This document shows, in pieces, positions 27,596-34,719 of a DNA stretch of 64,000 nt. The DNA is from Mesorhizobium sp. INR15. Its GTDB lineage: Bacteria; Pseudomonadota; Alphaproteobacteria; Rhizobiales; Rhizobiaceae. The notes beneath the pieces are model-generated. The model was not told where the DNA came from, did no database searches, and worked only from the letters and a program-made list of their open reading frames with translations. The translations under genes and the position numbers were made by a program. Each line of letters starts with the position of its first letter. Position 1 is the stretch's first letter. Location: positions 3,482,001 through 3,546,000 of the forward strand of contig NZ_CP045496.1 of the NCBI RefSeq assembly GCF_015500075.1, read 5' to 3'.

Positions 27596-27630
27596 GGAGC
27601 GCCGCCGGACGTGCGGCGCTCCAGCTTTTT
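27596..27630 (+). terminator. Rho-independent terminator after the AhpD-like gene
   Basis: GGAGCGCCGC (27596-27605) pairs with GCGGCGCTCC (27613-27622) around a 7-base loop and is followed by AGCTTTTT. It lies between the AhpD-like and DoxX genes. Some read-through is likely because no separate DoxX promoter fits in the remaining few bases. Confidence 0.85.
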
Positions 27631-27646
27631 CAAAAGGGAGAGTTTC

Positions 27647-28024
27647 ATGCCTGCCGATTTTCCTTCGATCCTGCTGTTTGTTGGCCGCCTGCTGCTCGGC
27701 GGCGCCTTTGTCTTCGCCGGCCTGCGCAACATCCAGAACGCGGCTTTCCTGACCGGTCTGATGACAGCGCGTGGCGTGCCGCAGGCGCGGTTGGCCTTGT
27801 GGGCCGGCATCGTGCTGCAGGTCATCGCCGGCGTGCTTGTCGTCATTGGCACCTGGACCGCCATTGCCGCTGCGGTGCTGGTGCTGTTCCTGATCGTCGC
27901 CACGCCGATGTTTCACAATTTCTGGGACCATCAGGGCCCTGACCGCGCCGCCCGCATCAATGGTTTTGTCGGCAATGTCGCGCTGACGGGAGGCGTTCTG
28001 ACGCTGATAGCGCAGTCGGTTTGA
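27647..28024 (+). CDS. DoxX family membrane protein (second copy)
   Basis: 125 residues with four hydrophobic helices: FPSILLFVGRLLLGGAFVFAGLRNI, LALWAGIVLQVIAGVLVVIG, AIAAAVLVLFLIVATPMFHNFW and NVALTGGVLTLIAQ. The LLGGAFVFAGLRNI opening and the FHNFWD motif fit the DoxX/SURF4-like group. The start has GGGAGAG six bases upstream. It is likely read together with the AhpD-like gene through the 27596 hairpin, which would supply a thiol/peroxide-linked membrane function. No reaction is known. Confidence 0.85.
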   Translation: MPADFPSILLFVGRLLLGGAFVFAGLRNIQNAAFLTGLMTARGVPQARLALWAGIVLQVIAGVLVVIGTWTAIAAAVLVLFLIVATPMFHNFWDHQGPDRAARINGFVGNVALTGGVLTLIAQSV

Positions 28025-28047
28025 TACGCTGGCTGGAAGGACTTGTC

Positions 28048-28075
28048 GGGGCAGCGGCTTTCGAGCCGCTGCCCC
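28048..28075. terminator. Two-way hairpin with TTCG loop between convergent genes
   Basis: GGGGCAGCGGCT (28048-28059) pairs perfectly with AGCCGCTGCCCC (28064-28075) around a TTCG tetraloop, giving a 12-bp, very stable stem. It lies between the DoxX stop and the stop of the convergent SDR gene. There is no T-run, so it may act as a block or mRNA end protector for both. Confidence 0.75.
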
Positions 28076-28085
28076 GCACGCATTT

Positions 28086-28808
28086 CTACGCCGCGAACCG
28101 CAGGCCGCCATCGCAGGTCAGTACCTGACCAGTCATGAAGCCGTTGGAGACGAGGAAGGCGATGGCGTCGGCGACGTCCTGCGCCTGGCCGACGCGGCCA
28201 ACGGGTGTCTTCCCGGCGTATTCGGCAAAGATCGCCTGCCGTTGTTCGTCGGGCAGAAAATCCCACCATGGCGTGTCGATGACACCGGGCGCCACGACAT
28301 TGACACGCAGCGGCTTCAGTTCGACGGCCAGGATCGGCGCGACGGTCAAGAGCATGCCGTTGATAGCGCCTATGCCGGCGACGCCAGGCATCGAGACCTG
28401 GGCCGACACCGCCGAGATGAAGGTAACCGAGCCGCTTTTGTTCAAGGTCGGCAGGGCCGCCTGCAGGCAGGAAAGCTGCGGCCGAACCTTCTCCTCGACA
28501 CCTGCGCCGATGTCGGCGAGGTCAAGCGTTTCGAACGGCCCAAGACCCTTGCCGCCGCTGGCTGCAAGCACCAGATGGTCGAAAGGCCCGAGTTCACTGA
28601 AGAAGCGCTTGACCTCGTCCGGCTTGGAGGCATCGAAAGCTGCTTTCTCCGCCATGCCGTCAAGGCTTTCCCACGCACTCTTCAGCCGTTCCGGACTGCG
28701 GCCGGTGATGGTTACCTTCATGCCCGGGCCAACCAGTTTGCGGGCCGTGGCAAGGCCGATGCCGGATGAGCCGCCGATAATGACAGTGTGCTGGATTGTC
28801 TGCGTCAT
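28086..28808 (-). CDS. SDR family protein lacking the usual catalytic Tyr-Lys
   Basis: 240 residues with a short-chain dehydrogenase fold. NAD(P) motif VIIGGSSGIGLATARKL at the N-terminus, NAG-like position replaced by AASGG, and PG motif VVAPGVIDTPWW. The segment that should hold YxxxK reads GVAGIGAINGM, with neither Tyr nor Lys. The classic dehydrogenase mechanism is therefore unlikely, although similar SDRs are annotated as oxidoreductases. The start overlaps the stop of the upstream SDR gene by four bases (ATGA), so the two are translated together. Confidence 0.85.
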   Translation of the reverse strand: MTQTIQHTVIIGGSSGIGLATARKLVGPGMKVTITGRSPERLKSAWESLDGMAEKAAFDASKPDEVKRFFSELGPFDHLVLAASGGKGLGPFETLDLADIGAGVEEKVRPQLSCLQAALPTLNKSGSVTFISAVSAQVSMPGVAGIGAINGMLLTVAPILAVELKPLRVNVVAPGVIDTPWWDFLPDEQRQAIFAEYAGKTPVGRVGQAQDVADAIAFLVSNGFMTGQVLTCDGGLRFAA

Positions 28809-29650
28809 GCGTGCTGTTCCTTCGATGTCTGGGAGATTGGCCCGACGAGGTCGAGGCTCAAGGCCCGCAATTGCTGTCTCGCCTTGGGGTCATAGGCCTG
28901 CGCGTCGGCGCGGGATTCCTGCAAGCCGTCGAAATAGAGACCACTTCGCCCTTCGAGGGAGGACGACGCCGCGAGGTTGAGAATGGCGTCGGCCCCGGTT
29001 TCGACCGAGCTCCACGGCGTGACGCCGGCTTGGCGAACCATCGTTGTGTCCATGTAACTGGCCGGATGAAGGGCATTGACGGTGACGCCGCTGCCTTTCA
29101 ACTGCTCCGCCAGGTCGACGGTAAACAGGATCTGCGCCAGCTTGCTCTGGCAGTAGGCACGCACGCCATCATAGGAGCGGGTGAGCATGACATCGCTGAA
29201 GTCGATTGCCCGCTGGCCGGCGGAGGCGACATTGACGATGCGCGCCGGTGCGCTCGCCTTCAGCAACGCCAGGAGCTCTGCCGTCAACAGGAAGCCGGCG
29301 AGGTAGTTGACGGCAAAGCGCAGTTCATAGCCATCCGCGCTGAGCTGCCGTTTCGCATCCTGGCCCGATGTGCCGACGCCGGCATTGTTGATGAGGATGT
29401 CGAGCCGACTGGTTTTGGCGCGCACGGCCTCGGCGAGCCCGCGGATCTCGGCCAGTGAGGAGAGGTCGGCGGTGAGAAACTCGGCTTTGCCGCCCAGGGC
29501 TTCGATTTCAGCGATGGCCGCCTTGCCGCGCGCCGTATCGCGGCCATGCACCAGCACACGGGCGCCGGCGGCGCCAAGCTTTCGCGCGACGACGCGGCCG
29601 ACGCCGTCGGTCGAGCCGGTGATCAGAATTGTCTTGTTCTTCAAGTCCAT
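28805..29650 (-). CDS. SDR family oxidoreductase
   Basis: 281 residues. A complete short-chain dehydrogenase: cofactor loop ITGSTDGVGRVVARKL, NNAG at about residue 88-91, catalytic Tyr166 and Lys170 in YCQSK, and the insertion typical of retinol-dehydrogenase/WW-oxidoreductase-like SDRs. GRDTARG after strand 2 suggests NADP. It is first gene of a two-gene minus-strand operon and is divergent from an XRE regulator. The start has AGGAGG eight bases upstream, placed inside a possible RNA hairpin (29651-29679). The substrate is unknown. Confidence 0.9.
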   Translation of the reverse strand: MDLKNKTILITGSTDGVGRVVARKLGAAGARVLVHGRDTARGKAAIAEIEALGGKAEFLTADLSSLAEIRGLAEAVRAKTSRLDILINNAGVGTSGQDAKRQLSADGYELRFAVNYLAGFLLTAELLALLKASAPARIVNVASAGQRAIDFSDVMLTRSYDGVRAYCQSKLAQILFTVDLAEQLKGSGVTVNALHPASYMDTTMVRQAGVTPWSSVETGADAILNLAASSSLEGRSGLYFDGLQESRADAQAYDPKARQQLRALSLDLVGPISQTSKEQHA

Positions 29651-29679
29651 GTTCAGAGCCTCCTGTTGCTGCTCTGAAC
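29651..29679 (-). promoter_or_regulatory. Hairpin that displays the SDR ribosome site, or an operator
   Basis: GTTCAGAGC (29651-29659) and GCTCTGAAC (29671-29679) are perfect 9-bp inverted arms around 11 bases. On the SDR transcript the AGGAGG site lies in the loop and the start codon follows the stem directly. The same DNA dyad could bind the divergent XRE regulator. Both readings fit. Confidence 0.5.
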
Positions 29680-29737
29680 GGAAGATGGTCCGCCTGGGGC
29701 ATCCCAAACAGTTCAAACTTTATCCTGGTATCAATAC

Positions 29738-29746
29738 TGCTATAAT
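29738..29746 (+). promoter_or_regulatory. Extended -10 promoter, probably giving a leaderless mRNA
   Basis: TGCTATAAT is a perfect extended -10 (TGn-TATAAT). It ends seven bases before the ATG of the XRE regulator at 29753, so transcription should begin at or next to the start codon. No ribosome site precedes that ATG. No good -35 is seen at normal spacing. Confidence 0.6.
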
Positions 29747-29752
29747 AGACGC

Positions 29753-30640
29753 ATGAACGGTCCCATTTCCTCCGCCTCCACCCAATCGGCCGATGAGAGC
29801 CGCCGGCGCGAGCTCGGTGCCTTCCTGCGATCGCGTCGCGAAAGGCTGACGCCTGCGGTCACCGGCATCGCAACGGGCTTGCGCCGCCGCACCCCGGGCT
29901 TGCGGCGGGAGGAAGTGGCGATGATCGCCGGCGTCGGCACCACCTGGTACACATGGCTGGAACAGGGCAGGGACGTCCGGCCTTCGGTGGAAGTGCTGAC
30001 CGCGCTCTGCGAAGCGCTGCGCCTTGATGCCGTCGAGAAGCGGCATTTGTTCATCCTCGCCGGCCGCCAGCAGCCGGAGCGTCGCATAGCGGCGCCTGAA
30101 AAGGCCGACGGCCCATTGCTGCATATGCTGGAGAGCCTGGTCCTGCAGCCCGCCTATGTGGTTGGCCGGCGCTGGGACGTGCTGGCATGGAACCCGGCGG
30201 CGGCAGCTGTCTTCGGCGACTACGGTCTGCTTGAGGGTGATAACAGAAACATCGTCCATATGGTTTTCACCAATCCCCAGCATCGCCACTTGCTGGTCGA
30301 CTGGGAAGAACTCGCCCACGTGGTGCTCGCTTCGTTCTGTGCCGAGAGTGCGAAATATGTCGGCGATCCGGATTTCGACCGGTTGATCGCGCTGATGATG
30401 CGCTCAAGTCCGGAGTTCAGGGATTGGTGGCCCCGGCGCGACGTGGCGCGGAGGCTGACTGGCGTGAAGCATGTCCGGCACCCAATTGCCGGCATGATGG
30501 CCTTCGAGCATATGAGCCTTTCGATCGATGACGGCTCGGATATCAGGCTGATCGTCTATACGCCGCTGGCCGAACAGAACTCGATCGCCAAGCTGCGGGC
30601 GTTGCTGGATGCCATGCCGCCTGAGCGGCGTAGCGCCTAG
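29753..30640 (+). CDS. XRE/HTH regulator with MmyB-like C-terminal domain
   Basis: 295 residues. The N-terminal HTH (about 18-90) includes LGAFLRSRRERLTP, RTPGLRREEVAMIAGVGTTWYTWLEQGRD-type sequence and VLTALCEALRLD. The C-terminal domain (about 110-280) matches the MmyB-like ligand-binding domain: YVVGRRWDVLAWNPAAAAVFGDY, HRHLLVDWEELAHVVLASF, and VRHPIAGMMAFEH. Members of this group usually repress an adjacent divergent oxidoreductase gene, here the SDR pair. The transcript is probably leaderless. Residues bind an unknown small molecule by inference. Confidence 0.9.
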   Translation: MNGPISSASTQSADESRRRELGAFLRSRRERLTPAVTGIATGLRRRTPGLRREEVAMIAGVGTTWYTWLEQGRDVRPSVEVLTALCEALRLDAVEKRHLFILAGRQQPERRIAAPEKADGPLLHMLESLVLQPAYVVGRRWDVLAWNPAAAAVFGDYGLLEGDNRNIVHMVFTNPQHRHLLVDWEELAHVVLASFCAESAKYVGDPDFDRLIALMMRSSPEFRDWWPRRDVARRLTGVKHVRHPIAGMMAFEHMSLSIDDGSDIRLIVYTPLAEQNSIAKLRALLDAMPPERRSA

Positions 30641-30659
30641 GACGCGATGCGGGGAAGCG

Positions 30660-31283
30660 TCAGGCCTTCGGCTTCAACCCGTCGATGAACAACTGCTCCA
30701 GGAACCTTGCGGCGTCCTCGAAACGGCCATCGCCGCCACGGTCCGCACCAAGCACCGCGCGGACCTGAACGTCGAAATCGGCATAGTGCTGGGTTGTCGC
30801 CCAGATCGAGAAGATCAGGTGCCAGGGGTCGGTCTTGGCGATCTTGCCGGCGCGCATCCAGCCCTTGATGACTGTCGCCTTCTCGTCGACCAGTGTCTTC
30901 AGTTCGCCCGCCAGCAGCGGCATGATGCGCGGCGCACCCTGCAGGATCTCGTTGGCGAAGAGCCGGCTCTCGCGCGGAAAATCCCGCGCCATCTCAAGCT
31001 TGCGCCTGATGTAGCTCCTGAGTTCGGTCAGGGGATCGCCGATATCGTCCAGTTCGCGCAGCGGCGCCAGCCAGGTGTCGAGCAGGCGCTGCATCAGCGT
31101 CTCGTGAATGTCTTCCTTGCGGCGGAAATAATAGAGCAGGTTCGGCTTCGACATGCCGGCGGCTTCGGCGATCTGGTCGATGGTCGAGCCACGGAAGCCG
31201 TTGGTGGAGAAAACCTCGAGCGCCGCCTCCAGGATCAGTTCGCGCTTTTCCTGCTGGATGCGGGTGCGGCGAGGGGCCTCCAT
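30660..31283 (-). CDS. rutR: RutR-type TetR family regulator of pyrimidine use
   Basis: 207 residues. TetR HTH at about 10-60 (LEVFSTNGFRGSTIDQIAEAAGMSKPNLLYYF). The C-terminal domain resembles E. coli RutR as I recall it: LLDTWLAPLREL, YIRRKLEMARDFPRESRLFANEI, GAPRIMP, LKTLVDEKATVIKGWMRAGKI and HLIFSIWATTQHYADF. RutR binds uracil or thymine and then releases DNA. The gene is divergent from the aminotransferase gene, with RutR-like sites there and before preT. ATG 31283 and GTG 31295 are both possible starts. Unlike E. coli, no rutA-G genes are present. It probably controls the reductive pathway instead. Confidence 0.85.
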   Translation of the reverse strand: MEAPRRTRIQQEKRELILEAALEVFSTNGFRGSTIDQIAEAAGMSKPNLLYYFRRKEDIHETLMQRLLDTWLAPLRELDDIGDPLTELRSYIRRKLEMARDFPRESRLFANEILQGAPRIMPLLAGELKTLVDEKATVIKGWMRAGKIAKTDPWHLIFSIWATTQHYADFDVQVRAVLGADRGGDGRFEDAARFLEQLFIDGLKPKA

Positions 31284-31324
31284 GCTGGTCGTCACCGTTG
31301 CAAGCCCTCGCTTTGACTGTCATC

Positions 31325-31344
31325 TGGACCAATTCTCTGGACCA
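31325..31344. promoter_or_regulatory. Direct TGGACCA repeats upstream of rutR
   Basis: TGGACCA occurs at 31325-31331 and 31338-31344, a 13-bp period. Each copy is one base from the RutR half-site TTGACCA. The position, 42-61 bp before the rutR start, suits autoregulation. It does not form the full 16-bp palindrome. Confidence 0.35.
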
Positions 31345-31428
31345 GTTTTTCTCTGGCCTGTGGAACGCACTTCAGGTGCTGCATTTCCGCTAGTAATCCC
31401 TTGACCGCCGACAGGGCGGTGCTAACGT

Positions 31429-31444
31429 TTGTCCAATCGGTCAA
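31429..31444. promoter_or_regulatory. Candidate RutR operator upstream of the aminotransferase gene
   Basis: TTGTCCAATCGGTCAA matches TTGACCA-NN-TGGTCAA at 12 of 14 fixed positions. It lies 78 bp before the aminotransferase start and just downstream of a possible -35 (TTGACC at 31401), so binding could block transcription. Confidence 0.6.
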
Positions 31445-31522
31445 AAATTTGCGTAGCACGAAAACGCAAGCAAGACCAAGCGTTGGCCGCACCGAAACAG
31501 TTTACAAGGGGAAGTCTTGGTC

Positions 31523-32851
31523 ATGTCCAACCGGCTGAAAGTCACGCCGAACGATCTCAGTGCATTCTGGATGCCGTTCACGGCAAACCGGCAGTTCAAG
31601 CAGGCACCGCGCATGATGGTGTCCGCCAAGGACATGCATTACACGACAAGCGATGGCCGCAAGGTGCTCGACGGCACCGCCGGCCTGTGGTGCGTCAATG
31701 CCGGCCACTGCCGGCCCAAGATCACCGAAGCGATCCAGCATCAGGCCGCCGAGCTCGACTATGCACCCGCCTTCCAGATGGGCCACCCGATCGTGTTCGA
31801 ACTGGCCAACCGGCTGGTCGACATCGCACCGAAGGGCATGGATCACGTCTTCTTTACCAACTCCGGTTCGGAATCGGTCGACACCGCGCTGAAGATGGCG
31901 ATCGCCTATCACCGCGTCAGGGGCGAGGGCGCGCGCACCCGTCTGATCGGCCGCGAGCGCGGCTACCATGGCGTCAATTTCGGCGGCATCTCGGTCGGCG
32001 GCATCGTCACCAACCGCAAGATGTTCGGTACGCTGCTTGGCGGCGTCGACCATATGCCGCATACCCATCTGCCGGAGAAGAACGCCTTCACCAAGGGCGT
32101 TCCGGAATATGGCGCGGAGCTGGCCAATGAGCTGGAGCGCATCGTCGCCCTGCATGACGCCTCCACCATCGCCGCCGTCATTGTCGAGCCGGTCGCCGGC
32201 TCCACGGGCGTCATCCTGCCGCCCAAGGGCTATCTCGAGAAGCTGCGCGAAATCTGCACCAAGCACGGCATCCTGCTGATCTTCGACGAGGTCATCACCG
32301 GTTTTGGCCGCCTCGGCACGCCGTTCGCCGCCGACTATTTCGGCGTCACGCCCGACATCATGACCACCGCAAAGGGCGTCTCCAACGGCGTCATCCCGAT
32401 GGGCGCGGTGTTCGTGAAGAAGGAAATCCACGACGCCTTCATGACCGGCCCCGAGCACATGATCGAGTTCTTCCACGGCTACACCTATTCGGGCAACCCG
32501 ATTGCGTGCGCGGCGGCACTCGGCACGCTCGACACCTACAAGGAAGAGGGGCTCCTGACCCGTGGCGAGGAGCTGGCGCCCTATTGGGAAGATGCTCTGC
32601 ATTCGCTGAAGGGCGAGCCGAACGTCATCGACATCAGAAACATCGGCCTGATCGGCGCGATCGAGCTGGCGCCTATTCCCGGCCAGCCGACCAAGCGTGC
32701 CTTCTCGGCCTTTTTGAAGGCGTTCGAGCGCGGCGCGCTGATCCGCACCACCGGCGACATCATCGCGCTGTCGCCGCCGCTGATCATCACCAAGGGCCAG
32801 ATCAACGAGTTGGTCGATCACGTGCGTGAAGTGCTGAGGATGATCGATTGA
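31523..32851 (+). CDS. Omega-amino acid:pyruvate aminotransferase (beta-alanine type)
   Basis: 442 residues, class III PLP aminotransferase. It would remove the amino group from beta-alanine or 3-aminoisobutyrate, the last step of reductive pyrimidine breakdown, with pyruvate as acceptor. The start MSNRLKVTPNDLSAFWMPFTANRQFK is typical of the omega-amino acid:pyruvate group. The PLP Lys is Lys284 in TTAKG, with FDEVITGFGR (PLP-ring Asp) 25 residues earlier and TNSGSESVDTALK for phosphate binding. ATG 31523 was chosen with AGGGGAAG upstream. It is divergent from rutR. A DUF559 cassette separates it from the amidohydrolase gene. Confidence 0.93.
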   Translation: MSNRLKVTPNDLSAFWMPFTANRQFKQAPRMMVSAKDMHYTTSDGRKVLDGTAGLWCVNAGHCRPKITEAIQHQAAELDYAPAFQMGHPIVFELANRLVDIAPKGMDHVFFTNSGSESVDTALKMAIAYHRVRGEGARTRLIGRERGYHGVNFGGISVGGIVTNRKMFGTLLGGVDHMPHTHLPEKNAFTKGVPEYGAELANELERIVALHDASTIAAVIVEPVAGSTGVILPPKGYLEKLREICTKHGILLIFDEVITGFGRLGTPFAADYFGVTPDIMTTAKGVSNGVIPMGAVFVKKEIHDAFMTGPEHMIEFFHGYTYSGNPIACAAALGTLDTYKEEGLLTRGEELAPYWEDALHSLKGEPNVIDIRNIGLIGAIELAPIPGQPTKRAFSAFLKAFERGALIRTTGDIIALSPPLIITKGQINELVDHVREVLRMID

Positions 32852-32869
32852 AGAACTGGGCGCGGATAT

Positions 32870-32917
32870 CCCTCCCCCTCGAGGGGAGGGTGGCCGCGAA
32901 GCGGTCGGGTGGGGTCG
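32870..32917 (+). repeat. Left copy of a 48-bp perfect inverted repeat
   Basis: This block is the exact reverse complement of 33329-33376, with identity ending at both borders. It contains two small palindromes of its own: 32870-32890, centred on CTCGAG, and GGCCGCGAAGCGGTC at 32892-32906. It starts 18 bp after the aminotransferase stop. Confidence 0.93.
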
Positions 32918-32963
32918 GTGCGGCAGTGCGCCGACCTGATCTTTTGCCGCAAGGTTGCTGCTG

Positions 32964-33404
32964 ATGCCCCGTACCCGCGTGAGCTTCGAAATGCGCCAGA
33001 AGGCGCGCGCGCTTCGAGTTCACGCGACCAAGGGGGAATCTCTTCTTTGGTATGAACTGCGTGAGCTAAAACCGAGCGGTATCAAGTTCCGTCGCCAATG
33101 CCCGATTGGCCCCTATATTGTCGATTTCGCCTGCCTCGCCGCGAAGCTGATCGTTGAAGTCGATGGCGATTTGCACGAGCACGAAAAGGGCAAGCGGCAC
33201 GATGCCATTCGTGACGCCTATCTAAGATCACTCGGGTTCGACGTCTTCCGTGTCGACGAACCTGATGTCATAAACAGCGCTTGGCATGTCGCGCAGGTGG
33301 TCAAGGAAAAGGTCGAGCGCATGAGCGGCGACCCCACCCGACCGCTTCGCGGCCACCCTCCCCTCGAGGGGGAGGGGGACGCCCCGCAATCGATGAGGTT
33401 TTGA
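32964..33404 (+). CDS. DUF559 endonuclease-like protein
   Basis: 146 residues with a PD-(D/E)XK-type fold of the DUF559/Vsr-like group: GESLLWYELRE, FRRQCPIGPYIVDFACL (Asp), LIVEVDGDLHE (Glu-x-Asp) and YLRSLGFDVFRV. All expected catalytic positions are present, so it is probably active on DNA, target unknown. Residues from about 122 (DPTRPLRGHPPLEGEG) are encoded by the inverted repeat itself and are likely not part of the fold. AAGG lies nine bases before the ATG. The stop codon directly abuts the ATG of the next gene. Confidence 0.85.
   Translation: MPRTRVSFEMRQKARALRVHATKGESLLWYELRELKPSGIKFRRQCPIGPYIVDFACLAAKLIVEVDGDLHEHEKGKRHDAIRDAYLRSLGFDVFRVDEPDVINSAWHVAQVVKEKVERMSGDPTRPLRGHPPLEGEGDAPQSMRF
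33329..33376 (-). repeat. Right copy of a 48-bp perfect inverted repeat
   Basis: All 48 bases are the reverse complement of 32870-32917. The copy lies inside the 3' end of the DUF559 reading frame and stops 28 bp before the amidohydrolase start codon, leaving that gene's GAGG ribosome site intact. Confidence 0.93.
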
Positions 33405-34655
33405 ATGGCCGCACCCGGCGAGAATCTGCGAATCAATTCAGACCGCTTGTGGGATTCGCTGATGGATATGGCGAAGATTGGCCCCGGCATTGCCGGCGGC
33501 AACAATCGCCAGACCGTGACCGACGAAGACGGCGAGGGCCGGCATCTGTTCAAGCGCTGGTGCGAGGCCGCCGGGCTCGAAATGGGCCTCGATGAGATGG
33601 GCACCATGTTTGCCCGCCGCGAAGGCACCGACCCCAGCCTGCCGCCGGTCTATGTCGGCAGCCATCTCGACACGCAGCCGACCGGCGGCAAGTATGATGG
33701 CGTGCTGGGTGTGCTGGGCGGGCTGGAAGTGGTGCGCTCGCTCAACGACCTCGGCATCAAGACCAGGCACCCCATCGTCGTCACCAACTGGACGAATGAG
33801 GAAGGCTCCCGCTTCGCCCCGGCGATGATGGCATCTGGCGTTTTCGCCGGCGTGCTCGACCAGGCCGACGTTTACCAGCACACCGACAAGCAAGGTAAAA
33901 AGTTCGGCGAGGAGCTTGAACGCATTGGCTGGAAGGGCGCCGAGAAGGTTGGCGAGCGCAAGATCCATGCCTTCTTCGAACTGCATATCGAGCAGGGACC
34001 AATCCTGGAGGATGAAGACATCGACATCGGCGTCGTCACCCACGGCCAAGGCCTGAAATGGCTGCAGGTGACGCTGACCGGCAAGGAAGCCCATACCGGC
34101 TCGACGCCGATGCCCAAGCGCCGCAATGCCGGGCTCGGCATGGCGCGCGTGATCGAGTTGGTGCATGAGATCGCCATGGATTACCAGCCCGATGCTGTCG
34201 GCGCTGTCGGCCACATGGAAGTGTTTCCGAACTCGCGCAACATCATCGCCGGCCGCACTGTCTTCACCGTCGATATCCGTTCGCCCGAGAAGGAAGTGCT
34301 GGATGCCATGGATGGCCGCATCCGCGAAGGCATCGACACGATCTGCGATGCGCTCGACATCCAGTACAAGATCGAGCAGGTCGGCGCTTTTGACCCGGTC
34401 ACCTTCGACGCTGGCTGCGTCAAGGCGATCCGCGACGCCGCCGAACGGCTTGGCTACACGCATCGCAACATTGTCTCCGGCGCCGGTCACGACGCCTGCT
34501 GGATCAACCGCGTGGCACCCACCGCGATGGTGATGTGCCCCTGCGTCGACGGTCTCAGCCACAACGAGGCCGAGGAAATCTCCAAGGAATGGGCTTCCGC
34601 CGGCTGCGATGTGTTGTTCCACGCGGTGGTGGAGACGGCTGTTATCGTGGAGTGA
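33405..34655 (+). CDS. Beta-ureidopropionase-type Zn amidohydrolase (M20 family)
   Basis: 416 residues. Family of N-carbamoyl-beta-alanine, N-carbamoyl-L-amino acid and allantoate amidohydrolases. By context it hydrolyses N-carbamoyl-beta-alanine, the third pyrimidine step. Zn ligands are visible in GSHLDTQPTGGKYDGVLG, NEEGSRF and FELHIEQGP. The dimerisation-domain motif GKEAHTGSTPMPKRRNA and C-terminal SGAGHDACWIN are also present. GAGG lies six bases before the ATG, which directly follows the DUF559 stop. The dihydropyrimidinase gene follows 64 bp later. Allantoate as substrate cannot be excluded from sequence alone. Confidence 0.92.
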   Translation: MAAPGENLRINSDRLWDSLMDMAKIGPGIAGGNNRQTVTDEDGEGRHLFKRWCEAAGLEMGLDEMGTMFARREGTDPSLPPVYVGSHLDTQPTGGKYDGVLGVLGGLEVVRSLNDLGIKTRHPIVVTNWTNEEGSRFAPAMMASGVFAGVLDQADVYQHTDKQGKKFGEELERIGWKGAEKVGERKIHAFFELHIEQGPILEDEDIDIGVVTHGQGLKWLQVTLTGKEAHTGSTPMPKRRNAGLGMARVIELVHEIAMDYQPDAVGAVGHMEVFPNSRNIIAGRTVFTVDIRSPEKEVLDAMDGRIREGIDTICDALDIQYKIEQVGAFDPVTFDAGCVKAIRDAAERLGYTHRNIVSGAGHDACWINRVAPTAMVMCPCVDGLSHNEAEEISKEWASAGCDVLFHAVVETAVIVE

Positions 34656-34719
34656 GTTAGCAACCAGAATTCCAAACGCCGCTCATCAAGAAGCGCGAAG
34701 AGAACAAGGGAACACAGAA

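Larger units (their letters stand above)
32870..33376 (+). mobile_element. Putative DUF559 cassette bounded by inverted repeats
   Basis: A 507-bp unit: 48-bp inverted repeat, DUF559 endonuclease gene, second 48-bp repeat. It sits between the aminotransferase and amidohydrolase genes of the pyrimidine pathway, which would otherwise adjoin. The layout resembles REP-RAYT units or MITE-like elements. There is no transposase, and no clear target duplication is visible at the edges. Mobility is inference. Confidence 0.5.

Noticed and set aside
32870..33376. Calling the DUF559 unit an insertion sequence
   Set aside because: No transposase gene and no visible target-site duplication. Only a cassette-like structure can be supported.
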